From the NCBI RefSeq assembly GCF_000003605.2, contig NW_003108579.1:512937-540457 (forward strand): a stretch of DNA of 27,521 nt. The letters run 5' to 3'. Made by a program: the position numbers and the translations under genes. Source of the stretch: Saccoglossus kowalevskii. Taxonomy: Eukaryota; Hemichordata; Enteropneusta; Harrimaniidae. Within the stretch, counting starts at the first letter, position 1. Each line of letters opens with the position of its first letter. Below are positions 10,693 through 19,667 of this stretch, piece after piece. Under the pieces are notes generated by a model, which ran no database searches, was not told the origin of the DNA, and saw nothing but the letters and a program-made list of their open reading frames with translations.

Positions 10693-10893
10693 ATTGAGTA
10701 ATTGTCCAGCTGTACCAGGTACACTTACGCTGTATTTCATTGTCTTAAGAGCACCAATGCGTGCAATATACTTCTTGTTGCTGATGCGGAAAACAATTCC
10801 ACGGTAAAGGTAAACAAGTCAAGCGAGTTCAGAATTGTTGAAGTTGTAGAAATGGTACACACTAGTGGCGAGCTTGCACAATTCGTACAATAA
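10693..10893 (+). other. Open frame in zeta, copy B
   Basis: Open from after a TAA to a TAA at 10891-10893. It includes CNILLVADAENNSTV and ends G-E-L-A-Q-F-V-Q. A possible acceptor, 'gtaattgtccag', lies at its start. The region is richer in G and C than the surrounding sequence and the residue composition is balanced. In copy C the same segment (15660-15720) has lost bases and stops after about ten codons. No ATG near the start and no recognised family. It could be a 3' exon of the ancestral unit. Confidence 0.25.
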
Positions 10894-10964
10894 ATGATCA
10901 GACCATTCTTTTTAAACTCGGTGCAACAACATTTTTGAATGTATGAGTATGATAACAAAATAAC

Positions 10965-11690
10965 TGAAATCAGAAATGGTGCACTGAAAAAGTAATGTCA
11001 TCTTTCAAATATTGTAGTGATTGATATTATTGTAATTCAACACATATCAAGTCGTATATGGTCTTCTAATGAGCAGTGCATATTCAGTAGAATGTCATGA
11101 ACAATGTTTTTCCAGTTCAGTGTGTTGTCATCTCACTTGCCTACTGAGATAATTCGACATCTGATAACACGTTAAAGTAGAACTGGAAATCACATGAGTG
11201 ACCAGTTGATTGGTGATTGTTCATTTCAGTCACGTACCCGTTCAAAACAATGACTTGTGTTAACAGCTATTTTTACCACGTCAATGCGTGAAGTGTAGGC
11301 AATATTTTTGTTGTTGAGGTTCAGTAATAATATCATTTCACTGGAGAGGTGAATAGTTCACTATATACGACATTGACCACGTTCAGTATACAAGAAAAAC
11401 GTTGTCGACATGTCTGAGAACCTCTTACCCAGGTTGTACATTCAATTTTCGTGTCATTTGTTTAGATATACATCTAAATAATGACGATCTTATATCCTGT
11501 TTTATGTAGACTGACAAGCTATGTAATGTTCATGTGTATTGTGCGATACTGTAGACTACCCTATATATAGAATACGTCTTAAATCATTTGCCATTCACCA
11601 AGTTTGGTGCGTGCCCTTGCATCTACGTTGTAGTAGTGCTATTGCACAGCCTGAATTTACTTTTTGCATGAGACAAAATAGTGCAAATCT
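10965..11690. repeat. Block alpha, copy C
   Basis: The first 390 bases match B alpha closely. The remainder matches A 1018-1410 ('cgttcagtatac', 'cgtgtcatttgtt', 'tgcatctacgttgtag'), so this copy bridges the other two and defines the full extent of alpha. Several in-frame stops interrupt the reading frame that is open in B. Confidence 0.7.
11230..11348 (+). pseudogene. Exon-like 119-nt segment in alpha, copy C (stops)
   Basis: Same length, same acceptor ('tgttcatttcag') and same GAG|GTGAAT donor as 8536-8654. The frame open in B is interrupted by TGA at the eighth codon and a TAG further on. Retention of splice signals with loss of frame argues that if this unit was ever coding it is no longer so here, or that the transcript is non-coding. 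Confidence 0.3.
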
Positions 11691-12327
11691 TTAGTATAGA
11701 TGAGAAAAACTCATAGTCTGATAGAAGAGCTAATGTTTGAAACATACATGCAAATAGAAAATTATTGAAAATAATTTTGGAGTGATTTAAATATTTTACA
11801 TTTTAATATTTATAAGTACTGTTTGAATGAGTTTCTTTTCACATTGTTCCTTGAATAAATGTGAAAGATCCTAGCATATTAGGAAATGCGAATACCAAAT
11901 ATGGAACGATTACGCGCGCATTTCAGTCACGAAAAATCGCATGCTATGAACATTTTTGAATTTCGTTATTTTCATTATGTCTCCTTCGAAGAAAAAAATG
12001 TATAATTATATGGTTATTACAAAGATACTGCAAAACCTGCTCTGAGACATTACATGCGCTTTGCGTCATTACTAACCAAGTGCGAATATATATAGAAATA
12101 TGGTTTGGAATTCATGTATTTTATATTTACCGTTATAATTGAAAACAACAAAGCAATTATTTTACTGAACATATTTATATCTCTAGCAATACGATTTGCA
12201 TATATTTTATATAATATTTTACAATTACTGACTAAATCAATAAAATCTCGTTTGAATACAATTTTGTGCGAGTCTATTGTAATACAAATTGATGAATGTA
12301 TCAAATAAGAACTGACTTTACATTAGT
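11691..12327. other. No gene seen (copy C between alpha and beta)
   Basis: AT-rich. Overlapping plus and minus frames around 12050-12308 are low-complexity in residue content (I, N, Y, F), as expected by chance. Confidence 0.5.
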
Positions 12328-12375
12328 AATACTGTAACCAGTGCATGAGTGAATACTGTAACCAGTTGACGAGTC
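12328..12375. repeat. 24-bp tandem duplication
   Basis: Two adjacent 24-base units, each beginning 'aatactgtaaccagt' and ending in GAGTG / GAGTC, with a few differences in the last ten bases. A local slippage-type duplication just left of block beta in copy C. Confidence 0.85.
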
Positions 12376-12394
12376 TTTTGAAGTAGAGTTACGC

Positions 12395-12880
12395 AATTGC
12401 GTATATAGCAATCACGCTATATTCTATATTCAGCCATTTCGGTGACTCTGCAACAATAACATACGATTTTATTACGTGAAAGATATATTCCCATCACAAA
12501 GGAAACCATGGTGGGAACAGATGGTAGATTGCCAAAATGATTGACAAAGGTTTACCCTTATGCTTGACAGTTTTCATTTTGTTAACGTCAATGAGCACAA
12601 TATAACGCAAATCGTCACATGAGCTGATGTAGCTACGTGTTGATTTGACTAATTTAATATTTAATATAAAGTTTGGTTAATATTCATCGCCCATGCAAGT
12701 AGTCGCAGAATGGATATGTTTTTGTTTAAATTTTGATTTATCGGCTCAGTTATGTTACTTCAATTAGTTCCATTTAGAATAGTTAACTCTCCGGGTATTT
12801 GTGTTTAAGAAGACAAAAACCATATGACATTTATTGTTCATGATAAATGCTTAATGTAGTTGATTATTGTACCCACTAAT
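12395..12880. repeat. Block beta, copy C, first part
   Basis: Matches A 2940-3580. It ends with a phrase beginning 'atttattgttcatgataaatg' truncated at the epsilon insertion; the phrase starts at 12831 and recurs at 13228. A spacing change and several indels separate it from A. Confidence 0.7.
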
Positions 12881-12884
12881 ACCT

Positions 12885-13185
12885 CTACCTGATTGTATAC
12901 ATTTATCATATTCACATGAATAAGCTTCCAATTTATTTTTTTTGAAAAAAGGATGATCTTATCTGGGATTGGTGGAAAACCATTTGAAAATCACATCATA
13001 AGCTACTACACCCGGTTTATGTGTGATAGACAACCATTATTTAAAAATAATTACTAATTTTGTTCATTATCATTTTTCAGATCTGAATCGACCATGTCGA
13101 TTGATATCCTCTCCAGAAAATCCCTCTATAGTTTTTCTGATTTATAAATAATTGATGCTTTTTCTGGCAACCAAATCCCCATTTC
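12885..13185. repeat. Truncated extra copy of block epsilon inside beta
   Basis: Matches B 8781-9090 and C 13999-14190 but lacks the first roughly 125 bases of epsilon. It sits within beta of copy C, where copy A has no interruption. It retains the acceptor-like 'catttttcag' ending at 13080. It extends further to the right than the 13884 copy, which was cut by a deletion. Confidence 0.7.
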
Positions 13186-13310
13186 GGCGCGACTCATTAG
13201 TATGCCTCAACTATTTCCGTTTAGTGATATTTATTGTTCATGATAATTGCTTAATGTAGTTGATTAGTCTGCCCAGTGGGGCTCCAATAACGACCTCTTT
13301 CTTATTTTCA
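13185..13310. repeat. Repeated distal end of block beta, copy C
   Basis: This is a second version of the end of beta: 'gactcattagtatgcct' corresponds to A 'tctcattaatctgcct' near 3458, and 'cccagtggggc' to A 'cccagttgggc' near 3600. Together with 12780-12880 it flanks the extra epsilon as an imperfect direct repeat of about 100 bases. This is too long for an ordinary transposon target-site duplication and more like an unequal exchange or template switch. Confidence 0.6.
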
Positions 13311-13319
13311 TGAGTTAAT

Positions 13320-13670
13320 ATATCATGTTCTTTTTTCTTGTCTCAAATGAATTAATATAACATTTTTGACAGTTGTTTTATGAAATTGCGATGTATTTTT
13401 TTTATAATTAACAGCTTTAGTTTTTCTGCTCCTTATAAATTGACAAGTTACAGATATTTTACACTGAAATAAACGCAATGGATTCAATGTTGGTGTTAAA
13501 TTCGTCAAATAGGGTTCGTTTTTTAACAAGTTATATATATGAACAGGGGAATAGTATATGCAATCGTAGCCGAGGACATAAAACCAGATGATAATGAATA
13601 GAATATATAGTTTTTAAAGAGCAAAGCATTAATTCCATTATAGTGGAATATCATTCTCACTATTTCTTTA
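13320..13670. repeat. Block gamma, copy C (partner of A 3640-4180)
   Basis: Matches A 3640-3790 ('aatataaca', then 'gaaattgcgatg' against 'taaaattacaatg') and A 4130-4180 ('agagcaatgcattcctttcattatag' region against 'agagcaaagcattaattccattatag' region). Similarity is lower than in beta and fades after 13670. No gene is recognised. Confidence 0.5.
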
Positions 13671-13883
13671 TTAGCATGTTATGAAGTATTCTCTCTAATA
13701 TGTAAGATACATCCTAATATATTTAGTAGGATAATTGCATGAATGTGCTCGCAATCTCTTTCGTTGATGCATTCTAATGGAAAAAAATAAGGTGTTCAAC
13801 ATCCGGTGGTTTATTTATATTCAAATTTCAATAATATCTTCTGATTGTGTTAAAATAATTATTGTCTCCGCTATTTTTATAAT

Positions 13884-14190
13884 TAGATGGTTAGTTCCAT
13901 TTGTGTGGACTACGAACATTCCTCAGTCAAAATCAGATTGTCACAAAAAAACATGCAAGCCTTCGCAGTAAATGCATATCACATATGTTTACTAATACAT
14001 CTACCTGATTGTATGCATTTATCATACTCACATGAATAAGCTTCCAATTTATTTTTTTGAAATGAGGATGACCTTATCTGGCAAGGGTGAAAAACCATTC
14101 GAAAACAACATCCTAAGCACTACACTAGGTTTATGTATGGTAGACAACCATTATTTTTAAAAATAATGACTTATTTTGTTCGTTATCATT
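13884..14190. repeat. Block epsilon, copy C, with internal deletion into delta
   Basis: Matches B 8657-8980, then jumps at 'catttttcattcc' directly to sequence equivalent to B 9455. About 470 bases, including the acceptor of epsilon and the B-only stretch 9110-9453, are missing. The short sequence 'ttttca'/'att' at the joint is available at both ends, consistent with a microhomology-mediated deletion. Confidence 0.7.
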
Positions 14191-14302
14191 TTTCATTCCT
14201 TGGTCGAGATAATAAGCTAAACGAAACAATTTTACAGTGCCCTCAGATGAGAAAAAGGGTACCTATTGTAAGCAGTAAACACAACTGTCATTCTCATTTC
14301 AG

Positions 14303-14381
14303 ATTGTCGAATATACAGCTTAAAGTGGTGACTATTTCAAAGAGGTGATTTGATCGTAATGTGTTGGATCTGATGTGTGCG
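14303..14381 (+). other. Exon-like 79-nt segment in delta, copy C
   Basis: Same boundaries as copy B ('cattctcatttcag' and GCG|GTAGGA). The left intron context is changed because epsilon was fused to delta about 100 bases upstream. The branch/pyrimidine region of the acceptor is intact. Confidence 0.3.
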
Positions 14382-14404
14382 GTAGGAAACACTTACTTAC
14401 TTAA

Positions 14405-14620
14405 TCATGCAAGACTGTGTTTTTCCCAAATAATATGTGTTGTTTGATAGTTATCGTTACAGACCATATGTGTGAAGTGATAGATTGATATGCATGATGT
14501 CTCAATGTCAGCATGATATATAACACTTGACATCAATACAGTTATTATACTTTGTTTTGAAGGCGACCATTTTTCACAGTAAGTAGCTAAGACATATCCG
14601 TGCTCCATAATAGATGCCAT
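14405..14620 (-). other. Minus-strand open frame (71 aa) in near-identical core of delta, copy C
   Basis: Counterpart of 9666-9881 with a single nucleotide and residue difference. The same caveats apply: no recognised domain, no transcription signal seen, and conservation that does not follow codon positions. Confidence 0.2.
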
Positions 14621-14848
14621 GAAAATACACAAGATACAGGTTTATGCACGTAATACTTGTTAGTAATTTGAATGAAAAACTGACGATGTACAATATGATG
14701 CTGAATACAATTTATTGTAGAAAATAGCGAAAATGCTAGTAATCGTTTGAATTTGATTGAATGACTGATATGTCCAGTGCGCGTATTCACACTTAGCCAA
14801 CAGTTACCGCTTCCTTGTATACTATCACCACATGACACACAGACATGA

Positions 14849-15115
14849 CCATATTATAAAAATAATAAGTGCGATGTTATCACATATTACGGAGATGTAG
14901 ACCAAGATGAAGCGACTGCCTTATCTTTTGTATTGGTTGCCATGGTAGTAGACAAACAAAGTCGAATAATATCAATAAGTCACAATATCCATGTCTATCA
15001 TGCTGGCAGACCATTACTACTCGCTAATATTCACAATATAAAAAAAAAACTTTCAGATTACATTGGCAATGATAAATATGCACTATATATAACAATAAAT
15101 CAGAGTTACAGATAA
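14849..15115 (+). other. Open frame at right end of delta, copy C
   Basis: Counterpart of 10144-10413, 88 codons, with TAA at the same place. The only length change is loss of one glutamine codon beside a poly-A stretch (aaa aaa aaa in place of gag aaa caa). It also has C-to-S and C-to-Y replacements, so cysteines are not conserved. Retention of frame through an indel in an AT-rich region is mildly suggestive of coding. The substitution pattern is not. Confidence 0.25.
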
Positions 15116-15139
15116 AGATTTACTGATGATGAATGTATA

Positions 15140-15760
15140 TTTCCAGATGTTTCTTTTTGTAAAACAAAATATTGTTTTTAATTTGAAGATTTGTGCATTG
15201 TATAATGAAATGTGTTAGCTTACATCATTATCTTTTCTACACACCAAGGACACAAGACCAGAGATACATTCAGACTCGTCTATACAATATACTGAAACAC
15301 AGACAAAGATTGCGATGTCGCGAGAATGTACGAAGACAGAAATACTTACTTCATGTGTCAATTGTGAAATCATTACTGATTGGCATGATTTAAATTTTAT
15401 AGACATGATCTTGAGTATAATCCTGTGTATATAAATACAAGTGGTACATTGTGAGTAAAATACGAACCCGTTAACGACTCAAGTGTAACTGTAATGAACA
15501 TTGATTAGTCAGCTGTGCACATTTTCTATCTTCCGGCTTACTAGATGGCTTCATTAAGACACTTCCGAACTACTTTGCACCGATCTAAAAATAACATAGA
15601 ATTTTGAGCAGTAGTTTCTTTTGAACAAGTTGAAAAGTAGATTTTCTGACGAGCTGATGGTTAATTGGGTAATTAGTCCAGCTGCGCCAGGTACATTCAT
15701 TCATTGTCTTAAAAGCATTACTGCTTGCAATGTATGTCCTGTTGCTGTTGTGGAATGTCA
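15140..15760. repeat. Block zeta, copy C (partner of B 10430-10790)
   Basis: Landmarks shared with B are 'ttccagatgtttct', 'acgaacccgtta'/'tcgaacccgtta', 'gacactt ccgaactactttgca' and 'ctgacgagctgatggttaatt'. C carries about 250 bases (roughly 15205-15455) absent from B, where the flanks 'tgcattgtattatgaaa' and 'aaattcg' are fused. Without a third copy it is unclear whether C gained or B lost it. In C the open frame seen in B 10693-10893 is shifted and stopped. Confidence 0.65.
15193..15455. other. Stretch present in zeta of C but not B
   Basis: About 250 bases absent from copy B. It is open on both strands: plus 15208-15393, and minus 15215-15400, which includes VSISVFVHSRDIAIFVCVSV, a hydrophobic run. 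The minus strand also has a GTAAGT donor motif reading CATGAA|GTAAGT near 15350. No terminal inverted repeats or target duplication were seen. Origin unknown. Confidence 0.3.
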
Positions 15761-16177
15761 AGCAGTAATATAATTTAATGGTAATAGTTAATAATTAAAC
15801 TTCTGCAAAGGAGTCGCCTTCATTTTCTTCTGAAAAAACTTTACGACATTCCGTAGTTTGTGTTCATATATTGCTGATTTCCCTGTATTCTTGTACATTA
15901 TTCTCAGTCATTTGTATCTTCGATGAACAGTATTTTGGAGTTTTTTTATACTTCTTGATGTTCCATTGTATATGATTTCTTTAATACATGTGATGATATT
16001 TGTCTTTACAAACATAACATTTATATAACGAACTGAACATTTAATTGGTATAAAATAATGCATCTTGTATTGGGACACAGGCCGGATTTCATCGTCATTA
16101 AGTGTACAAATGGATTAAATTCATTTATGGAGAACATCAAAATTTCAATGTAGGATAAAAAACTTAATTCCTTTAGT

Positions 16178-16187
16178 CCCCCCCCCC
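16178..16187. repeat. Poly-C run of ten
   Basis: Ten consecutive C residues in otherwise AT-rich sequence, the longest G/C homopolymer in the window. Possible slippage or assembly-sensitive site. Confidence 0.9.
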
Positions 16188-16589
16188 TCAAATTATTTCT
16201 CAAATTCATTAATTATGTTAATAAGGTTGACCAAAGGAATTTAAGTTGCCTTACTTGATTTTTTTATAATGTCGATGTTATTTACACTGCACGGTGTGTA
16301 TGATGTACACGTTCAAACAGAATGCAACTATGAACAGATAAATGATATTCAAACGTTATATACTACTCTATACCGTATCAGATATCGGTTATTAGATAAT
16401 AATACCCAGTAATAACAAAATAACGATATATACGTACAGTGGTTGACAGGGTAAAAAGAAATAGAGAGTGTAGTTATTTCAACTCATGCAAATAGGAAAA
16501 TTTGTGAAAGAAGATGCTATTTTTACCAAAAAATACACTGAGTTTATTATTTAATGGATCAATACAAATGTGGAAGAAAAAATCAATGC

Positions 16590-16760
16590 TTATAAGGCAC
16601 GTGGTTCAAATCGACCAATGAGAATGCAGCGCTTCAACAATTACCAGCGCTCGGGGTTATACGTTATACTATCTGGCTGCGTGGTTAAGAGTGGTATGCG
16701 ACACTGAGCTTTAAATAAACAAATGACTTGCGGGTCACATGCCAACATGTAGGTAATTGC
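16590..16760. other. GC-rich island with CCAAT, CACGTG and a tRNA-like A box
   Basis: This stretch is locally much richer in G+C. It contains a palindromic CACGTG (16598-16603), a CCAAT box in good NF-Y context 'gaccaatgag' (16615-16619), paired 'agcgc' words, and 'tggttaagagtgg' (16682-16694), which resembles the internal A box of tRNA genes and tRNA-derived SINEs. A weak B-box-like 'gggtcacatgcc' follows about 37 bases later, with about three mismatches from consensus. No cloverleaf can be drawn. It may be a decayed tRNA-derived SINE or a promoter-like element; neither is established. Confidence 0.25.
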
Positions 16761-17866
16761 GAACATACATACACACTAACTGTGACCAAAACTTCAACCA
16801 TTCTCTCTAAAATCTAACTAGGACTTCCTGGTCAATTGAAAAAAAATTAAATGTGTGCATAGTTCAACTGTTAACTATTTGTCTCATCCATGTTGAAAAT
16901 GAAAAGTTACATAACTAAGTTCTATTTAATTTTAAATTTATTAATAAATTGTAATCCTAGATACGTAATTAAGTCAATTCAACACGATTAATATAAATCA
17001 GTCTATTTAAATTGTTTTTTTTTAAACTTAATTTAAAAATATTTTGAGATAATGAAATTGGAATTAAGTTAAAGGGAAGGAGTAGGCAGATGTAATATGT
17101 ACAACCTTAACACAAACTTAAAGCTAGGACACTTATTTGTTGGTAACATTGTTGTATTTTGATGGTAGGTAGAGAAAGACACAGAAGCTAAAATCAACCA
17201 TATGCCAAACCAGTGACAGACTGGTATATTCAATTTATAAATACAGGTAGAATTATGCTAACAAGATGACTGAGATCAGAACGGTACTGAGATCTGACGA
17301 GTAGTGTTATAGTATTTGATAAAAACATTATATATATACATATGATGTTTGTCATTTCAATGATGATAATAAACTGCTTAACAAATTTATGTGCACAATT
17401 ACCGTGACTGATTGGCGACCATTGTGGAATTAAAAGCATCACCACAGGAACAGAAAATGAATGGATACATCGTACAATATGCCTTTACGAGGGGATATAT
17501 TAATGTAAATTATAGCTCGCAGCTTGTACATGTACATGACACTCGAATCAATATAGTATAGGCGCTACATGTGGTGCATAGTATGTGCTCGCTCGTATAC
17601 ATTTATTATAATGTAAAGCATGAGGAATCATGTATATGCTTCACCAAGTACTGTAATACAGTAATGTAGTTGCCAGTTATGAAGATTGGCTCAACTCTAT
17701 GGCAAAGCTTCTACCAGATATGCTTTCTCATTACATTCTGTAAATTGAATCCCGATCAGATTACGTGAGTCATATATAACTGTTCTAGTTTCGCACAGTT
17801 CTACAGTTTTGGAGTGGAACCTACAGTAACAGAGTATGTCGAAATGTCAAGGGTGGTTCGAATTAC

Positions 17867-17923
17867 TGTAATGTAATGTAATGTAATGTAATGTAATGTA
17901 ATGTAATGTAATGTAATGTAATG
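17867..17923. repeat. (TGTAA)n pentanucleotide microsatellite, about 11 units
   Basis: An uninterrupted 57-base perfect array of the five-base unit, the longest perfect simple repeat in the window. It lies in the part of copy C that has no detected partner in copy A, next to the start of eta. Confidence 0.95.
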
Positions 17924-18463
17924 ATGGGTACTATTATAGCAAAACGTTTAAAATGTGTTATGTTTTTTAGTTTGTTACTATCTTCAATTAACCGTGGAAC
18001 GCCAGCTAAAGAATAACAAACTACACAGTGGTGTACTGATTAGTTGCCAGAATAAAACACATTACAGTATAGTTGGAGATACCACGTGTTTCCTGTATAA
18101 TAAATTAAAATGCCAAATGTGTTATAATGTATATGAAGCATAATGGGGAATGCACTTAAATACTGCAACATACATTTGTAAGGTACTCGTGCTTCTATTA
18201 GTATCGGAAAATGTACTAATTTCAAAAACCACGTTCACTGACAGAGAGTTATATTATGCCCTAGATTGATAGGTAGGTTTACGTCTGGCTAAATATGTGT
18301 TATATTGGGTCTTTCTAAGTAATGCGCATTTCGATATACATACCTTCAGTACTATGGGTATCAACGAGAGGTAATTAATTTATTCTTCAATTTGATCAGT
18401 AGCATGTTATTTCTCGTTCTACGTTTTATTAAATACAAGGTAATATAGCCCTTAGATACCAAG

Positions 18464-18477
18464 TATATATATATATA
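18464..18477. repeat. (TA)7 dinucleotide repeat
   Basis: Seven TA units. A short AT microsatellite of the kind common in AT-rich eukaryotic DNA. Confidence 0.85.
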
Positions 18478-18514
18478 GCTGCTTTTCCCACTATGTATAA
18501 ATAATATAATACAC

Positions 18515-18623
18515 CGCACCAGCTGTCAGCAAAAGCTTTTACTGGCGTGCTCGAATGTGTCGAGTGTGTTGAGATCATCCATACTTTTGGGGCAGACATC
18601 CATACATTGTCACCGCCTGGCAA
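18515..18623 (-). other. Exon-like 109-nt island on the minus strand
   Basis: On the minus strand a pyrimidine-rich acceptor ('cttttgttttgatctgatatag') precedes 36 open codons beginning L-P-G-G-D-N-V-W-M and containing a T/S/H-rich run ISTHSTHSSTPVK. It then ends TGC G|GTGTAT, a weak donor. The island is close to 50% GC, well above its surroundings. It lies in the eta part of copy C, but no partner was found in A. No family is recognised. Equally, the open frame simply continues past the weak donor, so the boundary is unsure. Confidence 0.3.
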
Positions 18624-19502
18624 CTATATCAGATCAAAACAAAAGCCGGAAATTTTTCATTTGATGAATCTCCCCTGACCAGCGTAACATAAAAACTCGT
18701 ATATAAATGTGGTAGTTCAGCATATGCTGCAGGCCCGAGCAACATAAACGTTATATGACATAGCTCACAGCAAACAAAAAAACTATATTCTCACCATGGT
18801 GGGAAGTGTGTGTGATAAAGATGAAATTCCAGGTTTTAACATGCTTCATCATTTGATGAAGTAATGAAATAATTTGCTTCTTATAGTGTTCACCCTAGCT
18901 GTAAATTATGTATAATGTGTATATACTCATACATTTCCATAGCAGGTTGTTTGGAGTATTTTTACCAGATTTAACACTGTACAACCAAGGTATCCTTTAA
19001 AATGAAATTCAACACACATAATATTAAAAACAAATAAATGTATTGAAACATTTGACAATACAAATATAAATAAAATCAGAAAAAAAAACCTAAAACTGAG
19101 TTCAGGGTTGAAATTGATGTCTACTTATAGATAAAAATATGGAATTTATTTATTTTGCACGAAATAATACTGAGTCAGTGCAGAAAATTTGGATTTAAAA
19201 ATTGAAGACACCAGCCGAGAAAATGATGTTAGTCCTTTTAGTTAACGGTAGTTATTTTGTCTGAATTTCAATGTCACTTCTATCATTGTTTTTTTATGGT
19301 ATAGAAATAATCTTGTAGGCTGGAGACATAGTATGAACATATTGTATATCTTGAATGAGGGGGTATTTTCTACTATCATGGTATTTTGAAAAATCTTGGT
19401 TTCAAAAAGTTAGAAAAATACTATTTAACCATAAGTTCTATGAAATACTGTTTTATGTTACAATTCACCAAATTTCTCAAATTGTATGATTAGGTCTCTA
19501 TC

Positions 19503-19667
19503 TCAACGGTGATTTTTAATTACATAAGTTGTGATTTCCACATCAGTTTCAGCTGATTCAAAGAGGACTGCGGCCCAATTTGATGCAATTTCTTTGCGGC
19601 AAATGTGACTTGCTCGCTGCGCGTCGGTCGATTCGTGCATATTTTGAGGTATTCTCGTAATGACCAT
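19503..19667 (-). other. Minus-strand open frame, possible terminal exon
   Basis: From an internal ATG (M-V-I-T-R-I-P-Q) to TGA gives 54 residues with a balanced, charged C-terminal half (HICRKEIASNWAAVLFESAE, then T-D-V-E-I). The open frame extends further left without an ATG to about 19721. GC content is raised over 19545-19640. The pattern of a W followed by an acidic D-V/I motif is loosely reminiscent of the core of death-fold helices, but the match is too short to claim. The first 20 residues overlap the segment shared with 7590-7685, where the frame then diverges. Confidence 0.3.

Larger units (their letters stand above)
8166..10965. repeat. Copy B (shortened unit) of the tandem duplication
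   Basis: This copy has alpha (8166-8657), epsilon (8657-9110), a B-only stretch (9110-9453), delta (9453-10450), zeta (10450-10790) and a tail with no clear partner. Beta, gamma and eta are absent, so it is about 2.8 kb against 8-9 kb for A and C. Alpha is joined directly to epsilon at about 8657. In copy C the alpha partner continues into other sequence there, and epsilon follows gamma, so B looks like an internal deletion product or a recombinant. It is the closest relative of C; delta and epsilon align with few gaps. Confidence 0.65.
14195..15180. repeat. Block delta, copy C
   Basis: Partner of B 9453-10450, entered directly from truncated epsilon. It keeps the 79-nt splice-bounded segment (14303-14381), the near-identical core (14377-14647) and the right-end open frame (14849-15115), which is one codon shorter than in B. 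Confidence 0.75.
15761..17866. other. Largely featureless stretch of copy C
   Basis: No partner in A or B was detected. Besides the poly-C run and the GC-rich island listed separately, nothing coding-like was found. The minus frames at 16021-16209 and 17230-17445 lack splice signals. Confidence 0.45.

Noticed and set aside
14587-14838. Minus-strand frame with C-rich start (M-S-C-G-D) overlapping delta, with a similar start in B near 10133.
   Set aside because: B and C frames diverge after about 20 codons because of indels, so there is no conserved product.
16682-16743. A tRNA gene.
   Set aside because: Only an A-box-like word is good. The B box has several mismatches, no acceptor stem pairs, and no anticodon arm can be drawn.
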